Of a stretch of DNA of 64,000 bases, positions 45,848 through 55,924 are shown one piece after another. The DNA comes from Lactobacillus sp. UCMA15818 (GTDB taxonomy: Bacteria > Bacillota > Bacilli > Lactobacillales > Lactobacillaceae), in contig NZ_VJYB01000002.1 in the NCBI RefSeq assembly GCF_030400225.1, positions 421,875 to 485,874 on the forward strand. The letters run 5' to 3'. A program made the position numbers and the translations under genes. The notes beneath the pieces were generated by a model, which ran no database searches, was not told the DNA's origin, and worked only from the letters and a program-made list of their open reading frames with translations. The stretch's first letter is position 1. Every line of letters starts with the position of its first letter.

Positions 45848-46435
45848 ATGGTTGCAAGTATCGTGTCACAGTTGGGAAAAGTCTTAGCTGATGATAAAAA
45901 TATTAAAATTATAAAAGCTGCAAATGTAAAAGATGGGATAAATATCAAGGAAGTTTCCAAGAAAATTGGAGTTCCGATAAGCCAGTTGTATTATCCTGTA
46001 AAAAAATTGATCGAATTAGATTTGATTGAAATCGTCAGGAGTGAACAAGTTAAGAATTTACAAGAATACTATTATTCAAGTTACAATTTGAACGAGCATA
46101 GGGGGAGCGGTATTTCAGGCCCTGATGGAAATGAATTTGATGGTGTCAGTATGTCAGCTGATTGGGTAGCAAGTCACAGAGATGAGTTTGTAAAGTTGTT
46201 TTTGTATAGGATGCAAATATTTTTGGATTCAGCACTTTCTGAGATGGACAAGTATCAGGAGGATCCAACTTATTTTGAAAAAATTAGAACAGGTGGACTT
46301 TTTAGTACAATAAAATTATCACATAAAGCACAAAAAAAATTATTCGCTAATATCTACAAATTAATGGAAAAGGCAGAAGAAGAAGATCAGGGGACAGAGA
46401 AGGAAGAGTTTAATTTTATGGTACAAAAATGGTAA
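45848..46435 (+). CDS. winged-helix transcriptional regulator (ArsR-like)
   Basis: A 195-aa protein. The N-terminal winged helix is NIKIIKAANVKDGINIKEVS ... VPISQLYYPVKKLIELDLIEIV, of the HTH_20/ArsR type, followed by an acidic alpha-helical C-terminus. GAGGTG supports the start. It is divergent from the MFS exporter, so it is likely its regulator and could respond to the exported compound. Confidence 0.75.
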   Translation: MVASIVSQLGKVLADDKNIKIIKAANVKDGINIKEVSKKIGVPISQLYYPVKKLIELDLIEIVRSEQVKNLQEYYYSSYNLNEHRGSGISGPDGNEFDGVSMSADWVASHRDEFVKLFLYRMQIFLDSALSEMDKYQEDPTYFEKIRTGGLFSTIKLSHKAQKKLFANIYKLMEKAEEEDQGTEKEEFNFMVQKW

Positions 46436-46499
46436 TGTGATGTACTCCAAATTAGATCGATGAGTGTTTGTTTTTTTGAAACAAAGCGATAGATGAGTA

Positions 46500-46667
46500 A
46501 ATAGAGAGGTTGGTCGAAATTTAACTTTTGGCCTAATCTCTCTATTTATTCCGTATAAACGTGTTCCATAAGTCAAAATTCTCCGTCTAACACGAAATTA
46601 CTCATAGCAAAGTACCTGCTATGAGCAATTTCGCGTTAGTTAGTATTTAAATTTTCCTGACTTATGT
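46500..46667. repeat. full-length interspersed repeat copy with long hairpin
   Basis: Order from left: terminator-like hairpin GAGAGGTTGGTCGAAATTTAACTTTTGGCCTAATCTCTC; the conserved block ATTTATTCCGTATAAACGTG, TTCCATAAGTCAAAATTC; a 23-pair stem with two mismatches and a 7-base loop (46592-46644); then a closing CTGACTTATG, inverse to CATAAGTC. Terminal inverted symmetry makes it look like a small non-autonomous mobile element. Confidence 0.75.
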
Positions 46668-46705
46668 TACAACTCCCCTTGGTGCAGCTATATTAATAAT
46701 TAAAC

Positions 46706-47545
46706 TTACAGTGTTTCTTCAATATATTTATCTTGAAGAAGTTTCGTTATTGGACCACGCTTACCATCTTTAACAGGGTTTCCATCAATTTCAACAATGG
46801 GCATTACTTCATGGACGGAATTAGATGCAAAACACTCTTCAACTTGACTAAGCATTGTGACAGGGACAGCATCTTCGATAACTTCTAATCCAAGAGATTT
46901 TGCAATTTCTAATAGTTTGATTTTTGTGATACCAGGTAATACTAAGTTACCATCTTCATGAGTATGTAGCTTTCCATCAATAACAAACCAAAGATTAGAT
47001 GCTGATGCTTCTGTAAAGTATCCATCACGAACAAGCAATGCATCGTCATAGCCTTTTTCAACTGCCTCATTCAAAGAAAGGACATTGCCAAGTAAACTCA
47101 ATGACTTAATATTACAATGAAGCCAGCGCTGATCCTGTACTAAACACGCCGTATGTCCTTTTTCTTGAGCTGTTACATCACGTTCAATTGTAATAACATT
47201 GGCCGTTAAGACAGCTTCAACAGTACCAGGGAGTGGCAGATGATGGTCTCTAGGCGCTTTAACGCCACGAGAGACTTGGAGATAAACCTCACCTTCTACG
47301 ATTGATTCGACAGCAATTAGTTTTTCAAGGTTAGCTTTTAACTCAGAGCGAGTGAAAGGCAATTCTAAACGAATTTCTTTTGTACAGCGATCAAGTCTAT
47401 CAAAATGCTCATCAAACATATACATCTTCGATTTATAGACACGCATTGCTTCATATAGTCCATCCCCATATTGATAGGCGCGGTCTTCAATATCGATTTT
47501 TACTGTGTCACGTTCTACTATTTGGTCTTTCCAAAGTACATGCAT
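46706..47545 (-). CDS. dat: D-alanine (D-amino acid) aminotransferase
   Basis: A fold-type IV PLP enzyme producing D-glutamate and D-alanine for peptidoglycan. It is 279 aa; RAYQYGDGLYEAMRVYKSK is the N-terminal signature, Lys in CNIKSLSLLGNVL binds PLP, and EASASNLWFV plus VLPGITKIKLLEIA bind cofactor phosphate. AGGAGGG precedes the ATG. It is monocistronic and convergent with the regulator gene. Confidence 0.92.
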   Translation of the reverse strand: MHVLWKDQIVERDTVKIDIEDRAYQYGDGLYEAMRVYKSKMYMFDEHFDRLDRCTKEIRLELPFTRSELKANLEKLIAVESIVEGEVYLQVSRGVKAPRDHHLPLPGTVEAVLTANVITIERDVTAQEKGHTACLVQDQRWLHCNIKSLSLLGNVLSLNEAVEKGYDDALLVRDGYFTEASASNLWFVIDGKLHTHEDGNLVLPGITKIKLLEIAKSLGLEVIEDAVPVTMLSQVEECFASNSVHEVMPIVEIDGNPVKDGKRGPITKLLQDKYIEETL

Positions 47546-47663
47546 AAGTAAATCCCTCCTGTGTTGGTTAGCAGTATTATACTCTATTATGAGAGAAAAT
47601 TCATTAAAACGTTGAATGAAAATGGTTGTTAGATAACTAGCATAATGTTTATTTAAGAAAAGA

Positions 47664-47677
47664 AGATAAACTTATCT
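47664..47677. promoter_or_regulatory. short palindrome in the dat-47792 gap
   Basis: AGATAA-AC-TTATCT is a perfect 6+6 inverted repeat in the divergent region. It may be an operator; no partner regulator is evident. Confidence 0.35.
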
Positions 47678-47791
47678 CTTTGGGCAGTTTGTTTTCAATA
47701 ATTCATCAAAGGAAGTTCACAAAGTTGCTTTAGAATTATCTCAATGAATGAAATAACTAAGGTAGTAAGGCAATTAAAGGAGATAGTTAGG

Positions 47792-48031
47792 ATGAACAAA
47801 AATGAAAAAATTGTTTCCGCACAAATAGTGGGAATTAAAAGAGAAGAAATTATTTGCAGGACAGAAAATAATAAATTAATAAATGTAGACGTGAGAACAA
47901 GTGATGAGATATTTATGGAGGTAATGGTAGATTTGCTAATAAGCGGGCTGTGGATACCAGTAAATAGACAATTAAAAAAATTTCTTGATTATGATTGGTT
48001 AGATAATAGGTCAATATTGGCTAATTATTAA
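47792..48031 (+). CDS. uncharacterised small protein, 79 aa
   Basis: A soluble protein beginning MNKNEKIVSAQIVGIKREEI with a beta-strand-rich first half and a C-terminal WIPVNRQLKKFLDYDWLD. AAAGGAGA supports the ATG at 47792; the open frame extends 16 codons upstream without a ribosome site. No family recognised. Confidence 0.5.
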   Translation: MNKNEKIVSAQIVGIKREEIICRTENNKLINVDVRTSDEIFMEVMVDLLISGLWIPVNRQLKKFLDYDWLDNRSILANY

Positions 48032-48277
48032 GTTAATATATCAATGCTTTTTTATAGTATGAGTAAGTATATTCTTATAAGAACTAAGTAATAGATTTGA
48101 ATATGAAGCAAATTATACATTTTTTGTTTCTAATTTAATCGATATTACTTAGTTTTCTTTTTGTATAAAATAGTAATGTAGTAGTTTTGGTTTTTAAAGA
48201 AAAGGATACAACAATTCAAACTAATTAAAATTAAGATTAAATTTACAAAAGCAAAATAGTTAGTTTGACATTTTAGC

Positions 48278-50242
48278 ATGAAGTTAAAACGAATAGGTCT
48301 AGGATTAACAATCCTTGCTTGTGGGGTTGCACTTGCGGCATGTGGTGGTAAAAGTAGTTCATCGAGTAGTAGCAAGGCAAATACGAGTACGTATAATTAT
48401 GTTTATACAACTGATCCAACTACACTTGATTACACTGTTTCTTCACGTGCAACAAATAGTGATATTTTCCAAAACTTTGTTGATGGGTTGCTTACTAGAA
48501 ACAGATATGGTGAGTTGAAACCCGATTTGGCAACATCATACAAAGTAAGTAACGATGGTAAAACGTATACTTATAGCATTAGAAAGGGTGTTAAATGGGT
48601 AGACAGTGAAGGCAATACATATGGAACTGTTACCGCTCAGGATTTTATTACTGGTTTGAAACATGCTGTTGCTGCTAAATCAGAAACATTATATGTTGTT
48701 CAAGACTCGATTGTTGGTTTGGATGACTATGTAAATGGTAAAACAAAAGACTTTTCAAAAGTTGGTGTCAAAGCAATTGGTAAGTATAAGCTTCAATATA
48801 ATTTGACACAGGCTGAATCTTATTGGAATTCAAAGTTAACTTATGGGGTTATGTTCCCAGTTAATGCTAAGTTTTTAAAGGAATCAGGCAAGAACTTCGG
48901 TAAGATGAAGGCTGATAGTATTCTATATAATGGTGGCTACATCTTGAAGAATTTTACTTCAAAATCAGTTATTCAGATGACAGCCAACAGTTCTTATTGG
49001 GATAAAAGGGATATTCACATTAAGAATGTTAAGTTGACTTACAATGATTTATCAAATCCTGATAGTTTATACAAAGCATTTAAGAGCGGAACAAATAGTG
49101 CAGCACGAGTATATCCTAACTCTGCTGGTTACAAAGAAGTTGAGAAAAACAATAAAAATAATATTGTTTGGTCATTACCAGGCTCAACAACTTATAATTT
49201 TACATTTAACTTGAATCGTAAGAATTATGATGCAACGTCAAAAACAACTTCAAAAGAAAAGTCTGATACTAAGAAGGCAATTCTTAATAAGAACTTCAGG
49301 TTGGCTGTTCAGTTTGCTTTCAATAAAGCGGACTACAACGCGCAAAATGTTGGAAAAGCTGGAGCTAAAAAATCTTTACGTAACCAATTAATTCCACCAA
49401 CCTTTGTTTCGGTAGATGGTAAAAATTATAATGTTGCAGTAGAGAAAGAATTGACGGCTATTTCAAGTCCGTTGTCAAAAATCAGTTTAGCTGATGGACA
49501 AGATAGCACATACAGTCCAACAAAGGCTAAAGCATTAATAGCTACAGCTAAAGAAGAACTTGAAGCTGAAGGTGTCTCTCTTCCAATTAAACTTGATATT
49601 CCTGAAGATGAAAAGGATCAGACGGGGATTAACCAAGCTAAATCATTTAAGAAGTCAATTGAAAGTGTACTTGGCAAAGACAATGTTCAAGTTGATATCC
49701 AGTTAATTTCTCAAGATAAGTACTTGGCGGGAACATATGAAGCTACCACAGGTGCACAAGCTGATTATGATATTAGCAATGCTTCTGGTTGGGGCCCAGA
49801 TTATGAAGATCCTTCAACATACTTGGATATTTACAATCCCGAATCTGGATCAATGTTATCAACGATTGGTTTGACAATTGGTGATACAGAATCTGCAGTT
49901 GTAGCTAAGGCAGTTGGCCTTGATAAATATGCCACATTAGTTGACACAGCTGAAGCAGAGACTAGTGATGTTAATAAGCGTAATGCATTATTTGCAAAGG
50001 CTGAGGCGGCATTGTTAGATAGTGGAATCCAAATACCTGTGTATTCCGATGGTGGTACTCCGTCTGTAACTAAAATTGTTCCATTTACTGGAGGTTACGC
50101 TCCTTCTGGATTAGGTGGCGTAAATTCATATAAGTATATGAAACTTCAATCAAAACCAGTTACAACTGCTCAATACAACAAGGCTAAAGCAGCTTGGAAC
50201 AAGGAAAGAGCTAAGATTGCAAAAGCAAATGCTGATGACTAA
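48278..50242 (+). CDS. oppA: oligopeptide ABC transporter substrate-binding lipoprotein
   Basis: A 654-aa SBP_bac_5 lipoprotein (cluster C) that captures peptides for the Opp importer. The signal MKLKRIGLGLTILACG... ends in the lipobox LAAC, then a Ser-rich linker and the domain starting YVYTTDPTTLDYTVSS; GWGPDYEDPSTYLDI is the conserved late motif. Its ATG has no visible Shine-Dalgarno in the preceding 20 bases, although a TATAAA promoter lies about 100 bases upstream, which is unusual for a normally abundant protein. It heads oppABCDF. Confidence 0.92.
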   Translation: MKLKRIGLGLTILACGVALAACGGKSSSSSSSKANTSTYNYVYTTDPTTLDYTVSSRATNSDIFQNFVDGLLTRNRYGELKPDLATSYKVSNDGKTYTYSIRKGVKWVDSEGNTYGTVTAQDFITGLKHAVAAKSETLYVVQDSIVGLDDYVNGKTKDFSKVGVKAIGKYKLQYNLTQAESYWNSKLTYGVMFPVNAKFLKESGKNFGKMKADSILYNGGYILKNFTSKSVIQMTANSSYWDKRDIHIKNVKLTYNDLSNPDSLYKAFKSGTNSAARVYPNSAGYKEVEKNNKNNIVWSLPGSTTYNFTFNLNRKNYDATSKTTSKEKSDTKKAILNKNFRLAVQFAFNKADYNAQNVGKAGAKKSLRNQLIPPTFVSVDGKNYNVAVEKELTAISSPLSKISLADGQDSTYSPTKAKALIATAKEELEAEGVSLPIKLDIPEDEKDQTGINQAKSFKKSIESVLGKDNVQVDIQLISQDKYLAGTYEATTGAQADYDISNASGWGPDYEDPSTYLDIYNPESGSMLSTIGLTIGDTESAVVAKAVGLDKYATLVDTAEAETSDVNKRNALFAKAEAALLDSGIQIPVYSDGGTPSVTKIVPFTGGYAPSGLGGVNSYKYMKLQSKPVTTAQYNKAKAAWNKERAKIAKANADD

Positions 50243-50290
50243 GAGAATATTCAAAAGGTGATTGTATGATTGCTGCTTTTATTTCAATTT

Positions 50291-50338
50291 AATAATGATA
50301 GAAGTGGAGCGATAATATATTGCGCCACTTCTATTATT
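50291..50338 (+). terminator. intercistronic hairpin between oppA and oppB
   Basis: ATAGAAGTGGAGC pairs with GCGCCACTTCTAT in 12 of 13 positions around a short AT loop, with flanking AATAAT/ATTATT. It lacks a clear T-run, so it may be a partial terminator or an mRNA-stabilising stem that raises oppA relative to oppBCDF. Confidence 0.6.
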
Positions 50339-50415
50339 TATATGACTATTTATGAAAAAATGATAATAAAATAAATACATTTTTATAATATTAGCTGTAA
50401 AGGAGGATTCTTCGA

Positions 50416-51912
50416 TTGAAAAAATATCTTTTTTTTCGGATACTAAGGTCATTTTTAAGTATTTTTTTAGTGACTACTATCACTTATATAATAATCTATT
50501 CACTCATTCCAAAACGTGATGTGTTTAGCCAGGATCCTTTGATTCAAAAATTAGCTTCAAGACCAGATAAACTATTAGATTACAAGAATACTGCATATCA
50601 TAAAATGAACTACCTTGATTATTATGATACACAGACACTTGTTAAAAAGGTTCAAAAAGTTGTGCCCAATGTAGATGTTTCTGGAAGTCATGGCAAGAAG
50701 AATCTCAGTATACTAAGTAAGTGGGCAAAAAAGACTGGGTTTAAGATTAAATCTTATCCAAGCAGTAAGCGATACTATGCAATCCGAAATCTACCATTGT
50801 GGGAGAGATTGGGACGTTTTTATGGTAATCTTGTAAAAATAGATACACCTTGGAGTGTCAAAGATAAGAATAATCCAAATTTAAAACGGTATTTAAAAAT
50901 TGAAAATGATAAGTGGGTCGGATGGGCCTTAGTTGGTTCAGGAACTAAATATCGTTATCAAATCTATTTTAATAATTTGTTTCCATTTATTCATCAAAAC
51001 ATTATTCATTTTGACTTAGGAACTTCATATCCAACATTTAGCGGGACGTCTGTCTTGGATGTAATATCAGGTAGGCAAGGCGCAACTGTTTCTGAGAAAT
51101 ATAACTTGGGAAATGGTGTTACTATTAATTCAGCTGATAATGTTTACACGAGACAATATCAATCAAAAACTCATAGAAATGCATTTGATTATGATCGGTA
51201 TAAGGATTCCTATACGAATCTAGATCAGAATTATCAGGATCCATCAATGATTGGAACTTCGTTTAGAGCGGGTATTTTTGCTCTAATAATTTCATACGCA
51301 ATCTCAATTCCAATGGCATTCTTTATGGCACGATTTAAAGGAAAGTTGTTTGATAAAGTTGGAACAGGAATTGTTACCTTATTAATAGCAATTCCAAGTT
51401 TGGCATTTATTTATGCTTTCCGTTATATTGGCGCACAACTTTTCGGATTACCTGACTCATTTCCAACTCAAGGTGCTGGTAGCTTTGGTTCATGGGTAAT
51501 GCCAACTGTAATATTAGGATTGCTTTCAGTATCAGGTTTGGTAATTTGGTTTAGACGATATATGATTGACCAACAACAATCAGACTATGTTAAGTTTGCA
51601 CGCAGCAAAGGATTAACAGACAATGAGATTTACCGTAAACATATTTTTAAGAATGCATCTATTCCTATTGTACAGAATATACCTGGGATGATTATTGGGT
51701 TAATTGAGGGGGCAACAATTACTGAAAACATATTTGCTATGCCTGGAATGGGCAGAATGTTGCCTGATGCGATTTTAGCGCATAACAATTCTATTGTTAT
51801 TGGTTTAGTATTCATCTTTACGACGATTGGAGTATTATCGGTTCTTCTAGGGGATATTTTGATGGTAATTGTTGATCCTAGAATCAAGCTTTCCGCGAAG
51901 GGAGACGAGTAA
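50416..51912 (+). CDS. oppB: oligopeptide ABC transporter permease OppB
   Basis: A 498-aa permease. The first helix (FLSIFLVTTITYIIIYSLIP) is followed by a roughly 200-residue extracytoplasmic insert, as in lactobacillal OppB, then the binding-protein-dependent core with five helices and the EAA loop FARSKGLTDNEIYRKHIFKNA. TTG at 50416 follows AGGAGG. It is second in the opp operon. Confidence 0.92.
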   Translation: MKKYLFFRILRSFLSIFLVTTITYIIIYSLIPKRDVFSQDPLIQKLASRPDKLLDYKNTAYHKMNYLDYYDTQTLVKKVQKVVPNVDVSGSHGKKNLSILSKWAKKTGFKIKSYPSSKRYYAIRNLPLWERLGRFYGNLVKIDTPWSVKDKNNPNLKRYLKIENDKWVGWALVGSGTKYRYQIYFNNLFPFIHQNIIHFDLGTSYPTFSGTSVLDVISGRQGATVSEKYNLGNGVTINSADNVYTRQYQSKTHRNAFDYDRYKDSYTNLDQNYQDPSMIGTSFRAGIFALIISYAISIPMAFFMARFKGKLFDKVGTGIVTLLIAIPSLAFIYAFRYIGAQLFGLPDSFPTQGAGSFGSWVMPTVILGLLSVSGLVIWFRRYMIDQQQSDYVKFARSKGLTDNEIYRKHIFKNASIPIVQNIPGMIIGLIEGATITENIFAMPGMGRMLPDAILAHNNSIVIGLVFIFTTIGVLSVLLGDILMVIVDPRIKLSAKGDE

Positions 51913-51913
51913 T

Positions 51914-52901
51914 ATCACAGTACAAGAAGAATTAAAACAAGCAGAAGTTTATGAAGTGAATACAGTAGTATCAGTTGATAATATCACTGAAAATGATTTT
52001 GCCGTCGTCTCTCTGGATAATAAAGAAAATGAAAAAATAGATACACCAAAGTATTCGTACTGGGGATCTGTGGCAAAAAAGTTTTTATTTAGCAAGATTA
52101 CGATTTTTATGCTAGCATTGATGACATTTATTTTATTGATGTCCTTCATTCAGCCTCTTTTTAGTGGATATAGTTTGTCTAGTGTTGGTTAATATCAATG
52201 ATTTCAAAGCTCGCTACAATTGGCCAAGTTTAAAGTACTGGTTTGGTACTGATGCAGATGGTAATTCATTGTTTGATGCAATTTGGGCTGGTGCACGTAC
52301 ATCAATTTCAATTGGTGTCATTGCTTCATTAATTACGGAAGTTATAGGTGTAATTATCGGATCAATTTGGGGTGTCTCAAAGAAAATTGATCGTATTATG
52401 CTTGAAATATATAATGTTATCGCAAATGTGCCATCGCTCTTAATTATTATTGTTTTATCCTACTCTTTTGGTAATGGATTTTGGAATTTGATTTTTGCGA
52501 TGACCTGTACCTCTTGGATTGGGACTGCGTATTTTATGCGTGTACAGGTAATGATTATGCGTGAACGTGAATATAATGTGGCTTCAAAAACATTGGGAAC
52601 ACCGATGAATCGAATTATTTTTAGGAACATTTTACCGTATTTGACATCAGTCATAGTGACGGATGTATCCATGGCACTCCCGTCATTTATTTCATATGAA
52701 GTATTTTTATCATTTTTGGGTGTAGGATTAAGTCAAAATGTTCCATCACTTGGACGATTAATCTCACAATACTCACCATATATGACAACTTATCCTTACT
52801 TATTCTGGCTACCAGTACTGGTGCTTGCGCTGATAACGATTTCGTTATATATAATCGGGCAACGTTTGGCTGATGCATCAGATCCGAGAACACATATGTA
52901 A
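51914..52901 (+). pseudogene. oppC: oligopeptide permease OppC, frame-broken
   Basis: The N-terminal part (VQEELKQAEVYEVN..., a helix near KITIFMLALMTFILLMSF) runs to GYSLSSVG and a TAA at about 52190. The rest of OppC continues in another frame from ...NINDFKARYNWPSLKYWFGTD to 52901 with an intact EAA loop (ASKTLGTPMNRIIFRNILP). One base too many near 52183-52190 explains this. The expected start codon after the GGGAGA site reads ATC; an in-frame TTG at 51869 has no ribosome site. Taken at face value, oppC is broken and the importer impaired. Confidence 0.8.
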
Positions 52902-52933
52902 GAATTACGTTATATTAATGGAGGTGTAAAACT

Positions 52934-53986
52934 ATGATGAATGATGAAAACATTCTTGAAGTACGGAATTTAAATGTCAGTTTTCAAGTTCGCGGCAGTG
53001 AAATTGAAGCAATTCATGATATTTCTTTAAATTTGAAAAAACATGAAACACTTGCGATAGTAGGTGAATCTGGTTCTGGAAAATCGGTTTTAACAAAAGC
53101 TTTTACTGGAATGCTCGAACAAAATGGTCGTATTTCTCAGGGAACTATTGATTATAAAGAAACTCGACTAAGTGATTTGAAAGTAAATAAGCAATGGGAT
53201 AAAATTCGGGGAAAAGAAATCGCTACTATTTTTCAAGATCCAATGACTTCGCTAGACCCGATTCATACAATTGGTTCACAAATTTCGGAAGTTGTTGTAA
53301 AGCATCAAAAGAAAAGTAAGAAAGAAGCAAAACAAATAGCAATTGATTTGATGGAAAAAACCGGTATTCCAAATGCTGAGAAGCGTTATAATGAATATCC
53401 TTTTGAATATTCAGGTGGGATGAGACAAAGGATAGTTATAGCAATTGCGTTGGCCTGCCGTCCAGAAGTGTTGATTTGTGATGAACCAACGACTGCTTTA
53501 GATGTTACAATTCAAGCTCAGATACTTGATCTAATCAAAGAACTTCAAGCAGAATATAAATTTACAATTATTTTTATTACACATGATTTAGGAGTAGTTG
53601 CATCAATTGCAGATCGAATTGCAGTGATGTATTCTGGAAAAATTATTGAAATTGGTACCTGTGAAGAGATATTCTATGACTCACGCCATCCATATACATG
53701 GAGTTTGCTATCCTCACTGCCACAATTAGCACGAAAGGGTGAAGAACTAAAATCAATTCCAGGGACACCACCTTCTTTATATAAGAAAATAATAGGAGAT
53801 GCTTTTGCACCTAGAAATCAGTTTGCTATGTCTGTTGACTTTAAAGCAGAACCACCTATGTTTAAAGTTACAGAAACTCATTATGCTAAAACTTGGTTAT
53901 TAGACAAGAGAGCTCCAAAAATTGAAAGGCCTGAACTAATTCAAAATCTTCATCAACATATGCTTGAAATGACAGCTGAAGATTAA
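52934..53986 (+). CDS. oppD: oligopeptide ABC transporter ATPase OppD
   Basis: A 350-aa ATPase with Walker A GESGSGKS near 47, the signature SGGMRQR, Walker B LICDEPTTALDV and the H-loop FITHDLGVVA. The C-terminal oligopeptide-transport extension (PGTPPSLYK) is present. GGAGGTG supports the ATG. It is followed 22 bases later by oppF. Confidence 0.94.
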   Translation: MMNDENILEVRNLNVSFQVRGSEIEAIHDISLNLKKHETLAIVGESGSGKSVLTKAFTGMLEQNGRISQGTIDYKETRLSDLKVNKQWDKIRGKEIATIFQDPMTSLDPIHTIGSQISEVVVKHQKKSKKEAKQIAIDLMEKTGIPNAEKRYNEYPFEYSGGMRQRIVIAIALACRPEVLICDEPTTALDVTIQAQILDLIKELQAEYKFTIIFITHDLGVVASIADRIAVMYSGKIIEIGTCEEIFYDSRHPYTWSLLSSLPQLARKGEELKSIPGTPPSLYKKIIGDAFAPRNQFAMSVDFKAEPPMFKVTETHYAKTWLLDKRAPKIERPELIQNLHQHMLEMTAED

Positions 53987-54008
53987 TAAATAGAGGAGAT
54001 TGGGGAAA

Positions 54009-54947
54009 ATGGACAATAGCAATAGAGAAACTCTTCTTTCTATTAGGGATTTAGAGATTACATTTGGAACTGGTAATTCAAAATTTGTAGCAGTTCAAGA
54101 CGTTAACTTTGATATTTTCAAAGGAGAAATCTTTTCACTTGTTGGTGAATCGGGTTCAGGTAAAACTACAATTGGACGGGCTGTTTTAGGGATTAATCCA
54201 ACGAGTAATGGTCAAATTATTTTTGAGGGTAAACAAATTAATAGTAAGATTTCAGGAAAAGAAAAATTTGACATCGAACGAAAAATTCAAATGATTTTCC
54301 AAGATCCCTCTGCTTCTCTGAATGAACGTGCAACAGTTGACTATATAATTTCTGAAGGATTATATAATTACAAATTATTTAAGAATGAAGAAGATAGATT
54401 AAATAAAGTTAAAAAAATGCTTGAAGCAGTAGGCTTGCTTCCAGAGCAACTATACCGATACCCACATGAATTTTCAGGTGGTCAAAGACAGCGGATTGGA
54501 ATAGCACGAGCACTGATTATGAATCCTGATTTAGTAGTTGCCGATGAACCGATTTCTGCGTTAGATATGTCAATTCGAGCACAGGTATTGAACTTACTGA
54601 AGAAGTTTCAGCGGGAACAAGGGGTAACTTTCTTGTTTGTAGCACATGATCTATCTGTTGTACGCTATATTTCTGATAGAATAGCAGTCATTAGAGCAGG
54701 GAGAATATTGGAATTGGCAGAGACCGAAGAATTATTTAATAATCCAATTCATCCTTATACCAAGTCTTTATTATCAGCTATCCCGATTCCAGATCCACAA
54801 ATTGCTAAGAATCGGGGAAATATTGTGTATGATCCAAGTATCCATAACTATTCAACTGAGAAGCCTAAGTTCGAAGAAATAAAACCTGGACATTTTGTAT
54901 ATTGTAATGAGACTGAGGCTAAAGAGTACAAGATTAATTTTAAATAA
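54009..54947 (+). CDS. oppF: oligopeptide ABC transporter ATPase OppF
   Basis: A 312-aa partner ATPase to OppD, with [14 protein letters not shown], the Q-loop [29 protein letters not shown] and [13 protein letters not shown]. The ATG at 54009 is well spaced from GAGGAG; the TTG at 54000 is too near. It is last in opp, followed by a repeat-type terminator. Confidence 0.94.
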   Translation: MDNSNRETLLSIRDLEITFGTGNSKFVAVQDVNFDIFKGEIFSLVGESGSGKTTIGRAVLGINPTSNGQIIFEGKQINSKISGKEKFDIERKIQMIFQDPSASLNERATVDYIISEGLYNYKLFKNEEDRLNKVKKMLEAVGLLPEQLYRYPHEFSGGQRQRIGIARALIMNPDLVVADEPISALDMSIRAQVLNLLKKFQREQGVTFLFVAHDLSVVRYISDRIAVIRAGRILELAETEELFNNPIHPYTKSLLSAIPIPDPQIAKNRGNIVYDPSIHNYSTEKPKFEEIKPGHFVYCNETEAKEYKINFK

Positions 54948-54964
54948 GTAGAATTTATTGTTAT

Positions 54965-55020
54965 AAAATGAGAAGGGGTCAGATCAAAATTTAATTTTTG
55001 TATCAGACTCTTTTTACTAT
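54965..55020 (+). repeat. repeat-family terminator after oppF
   Basis: AGAAGGGGTCAGATCAAAA pairs imperfectly with TTTTTGTATCAGACTCTTTTT around TTTAAT, another copy of the interspersed hairpin. Confidence 0.7.
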
Positions 55021-55039
55021 TTGGAAAGTAGTGAAGATA

Positions 55040-55825
55040 ATGCACGATAAATTATTTAAAACAGATCTAGGAGATTATAAAATAAGTGTACGCGCAGGTA
55101 AAACGATAATAGTTTTTTTGAATGGTGCAAGCGGGTTTGATACATTTGATAGTTTTGCACCTATAATTACTAAGTTACCTAAAAGTATTGGGATTCTAGC
55201 AATTGATTATCTAAATTCGGGAATGAGTTCTTTAACTAAGAAGACTTATCGGCTTGAAGAAGATATTACTAATTTGGTGGAAATTATTAAAAAGCAAAAT
55301 GCACAAAAAGTTATCATCGTTGCACATAGCATGGGGGGAATACTTGCTCTGCCAATTGCGGATAGAATTAATAATTTTTCAGGCTTTATTGGACTTGAAC
55401 CTACAACAAGGGAAATAATTTTTAATCCTTCTAAAGAAAAAATTTATATTGCGCAAAAAAATAAATTTGAGATCATGACTGAAGAGCAACGAATAATCAA
55501 AATGCAAAATCAAACAAAAAAGAATTTTTCAAAAGAACAAGATAAGTTATTATGGCAACATTATTATCAGAATGATCAGAGACATTCAGAAGTTAAAGAT
55601 GCTCAAAAACAAAAAGAGTTAATTCAGTCAGTTGTTAATTATGATAACATCAGATTTCACAGGGCAGCACCGAGTGTTATTTTTACACAAAAATATAGAA
55701 AAGCAGAGTATGAACGTTCAGAATATATAACAGATAGGACTAAGATTATTTGTCTTGGTAATAATCATTATTTCTTCTGGGATTTCCCAGAAGAAATTGC
55801 TAAGGAAATTATCAGATTAAGCTAA
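55040..55825 (+). CDS. alpha/beta hydrolase
   Basis: A 261-aa alpha/beta hydrolase with oxyanion-region FLNGASGFDTFDSF, nucleophile elbow VAHSMGGILALPIAD and a terminal His in LGNNHYFFWDFPEE. No signal peptide. The ribosome site is weak (GTGAAG). The substrate is unknown. Confidence 0.82.
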   Translation: MHDKLFKTDLGDYKISVRAGKTIIVFLNGASGFDTFDSFAPIITKLPKSIGILAIDYLNSGMSSLTKKTYRLEEDITNLVEIIKKQNAQKVIIVAHSMGGILALPIADRINNFSGFIGLEPTTREIIFNPSKEKIYIAQKNKFEIMTEEQRIIKMQNQTKKNFSKEQDKLLWQHYYQNDQRHSEVKDAQKQKELIQSVVNYDNIRFHRAAPSVIFTQKYRKAEYERSEYITDRTKIICLGNNHYFFWDFPEEIAKEIIRLS

Positions 55826-55924
55826 AGCTAATTAAAACTTACGAGTCGCTGTTCTTCCTTTATTATTTGTATTAAGTTAGTAGTATAATTGAAAGCATAA
55901 ATGTATAAAGGAAGTGCAACCAGA

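Noticed and set aside
51869..51913. TTG at 51869 as oppC start
   Set aside because: It lies 44 bases inside oppB, has no ribosome site, and the good site GGGAGA is downstream of it.
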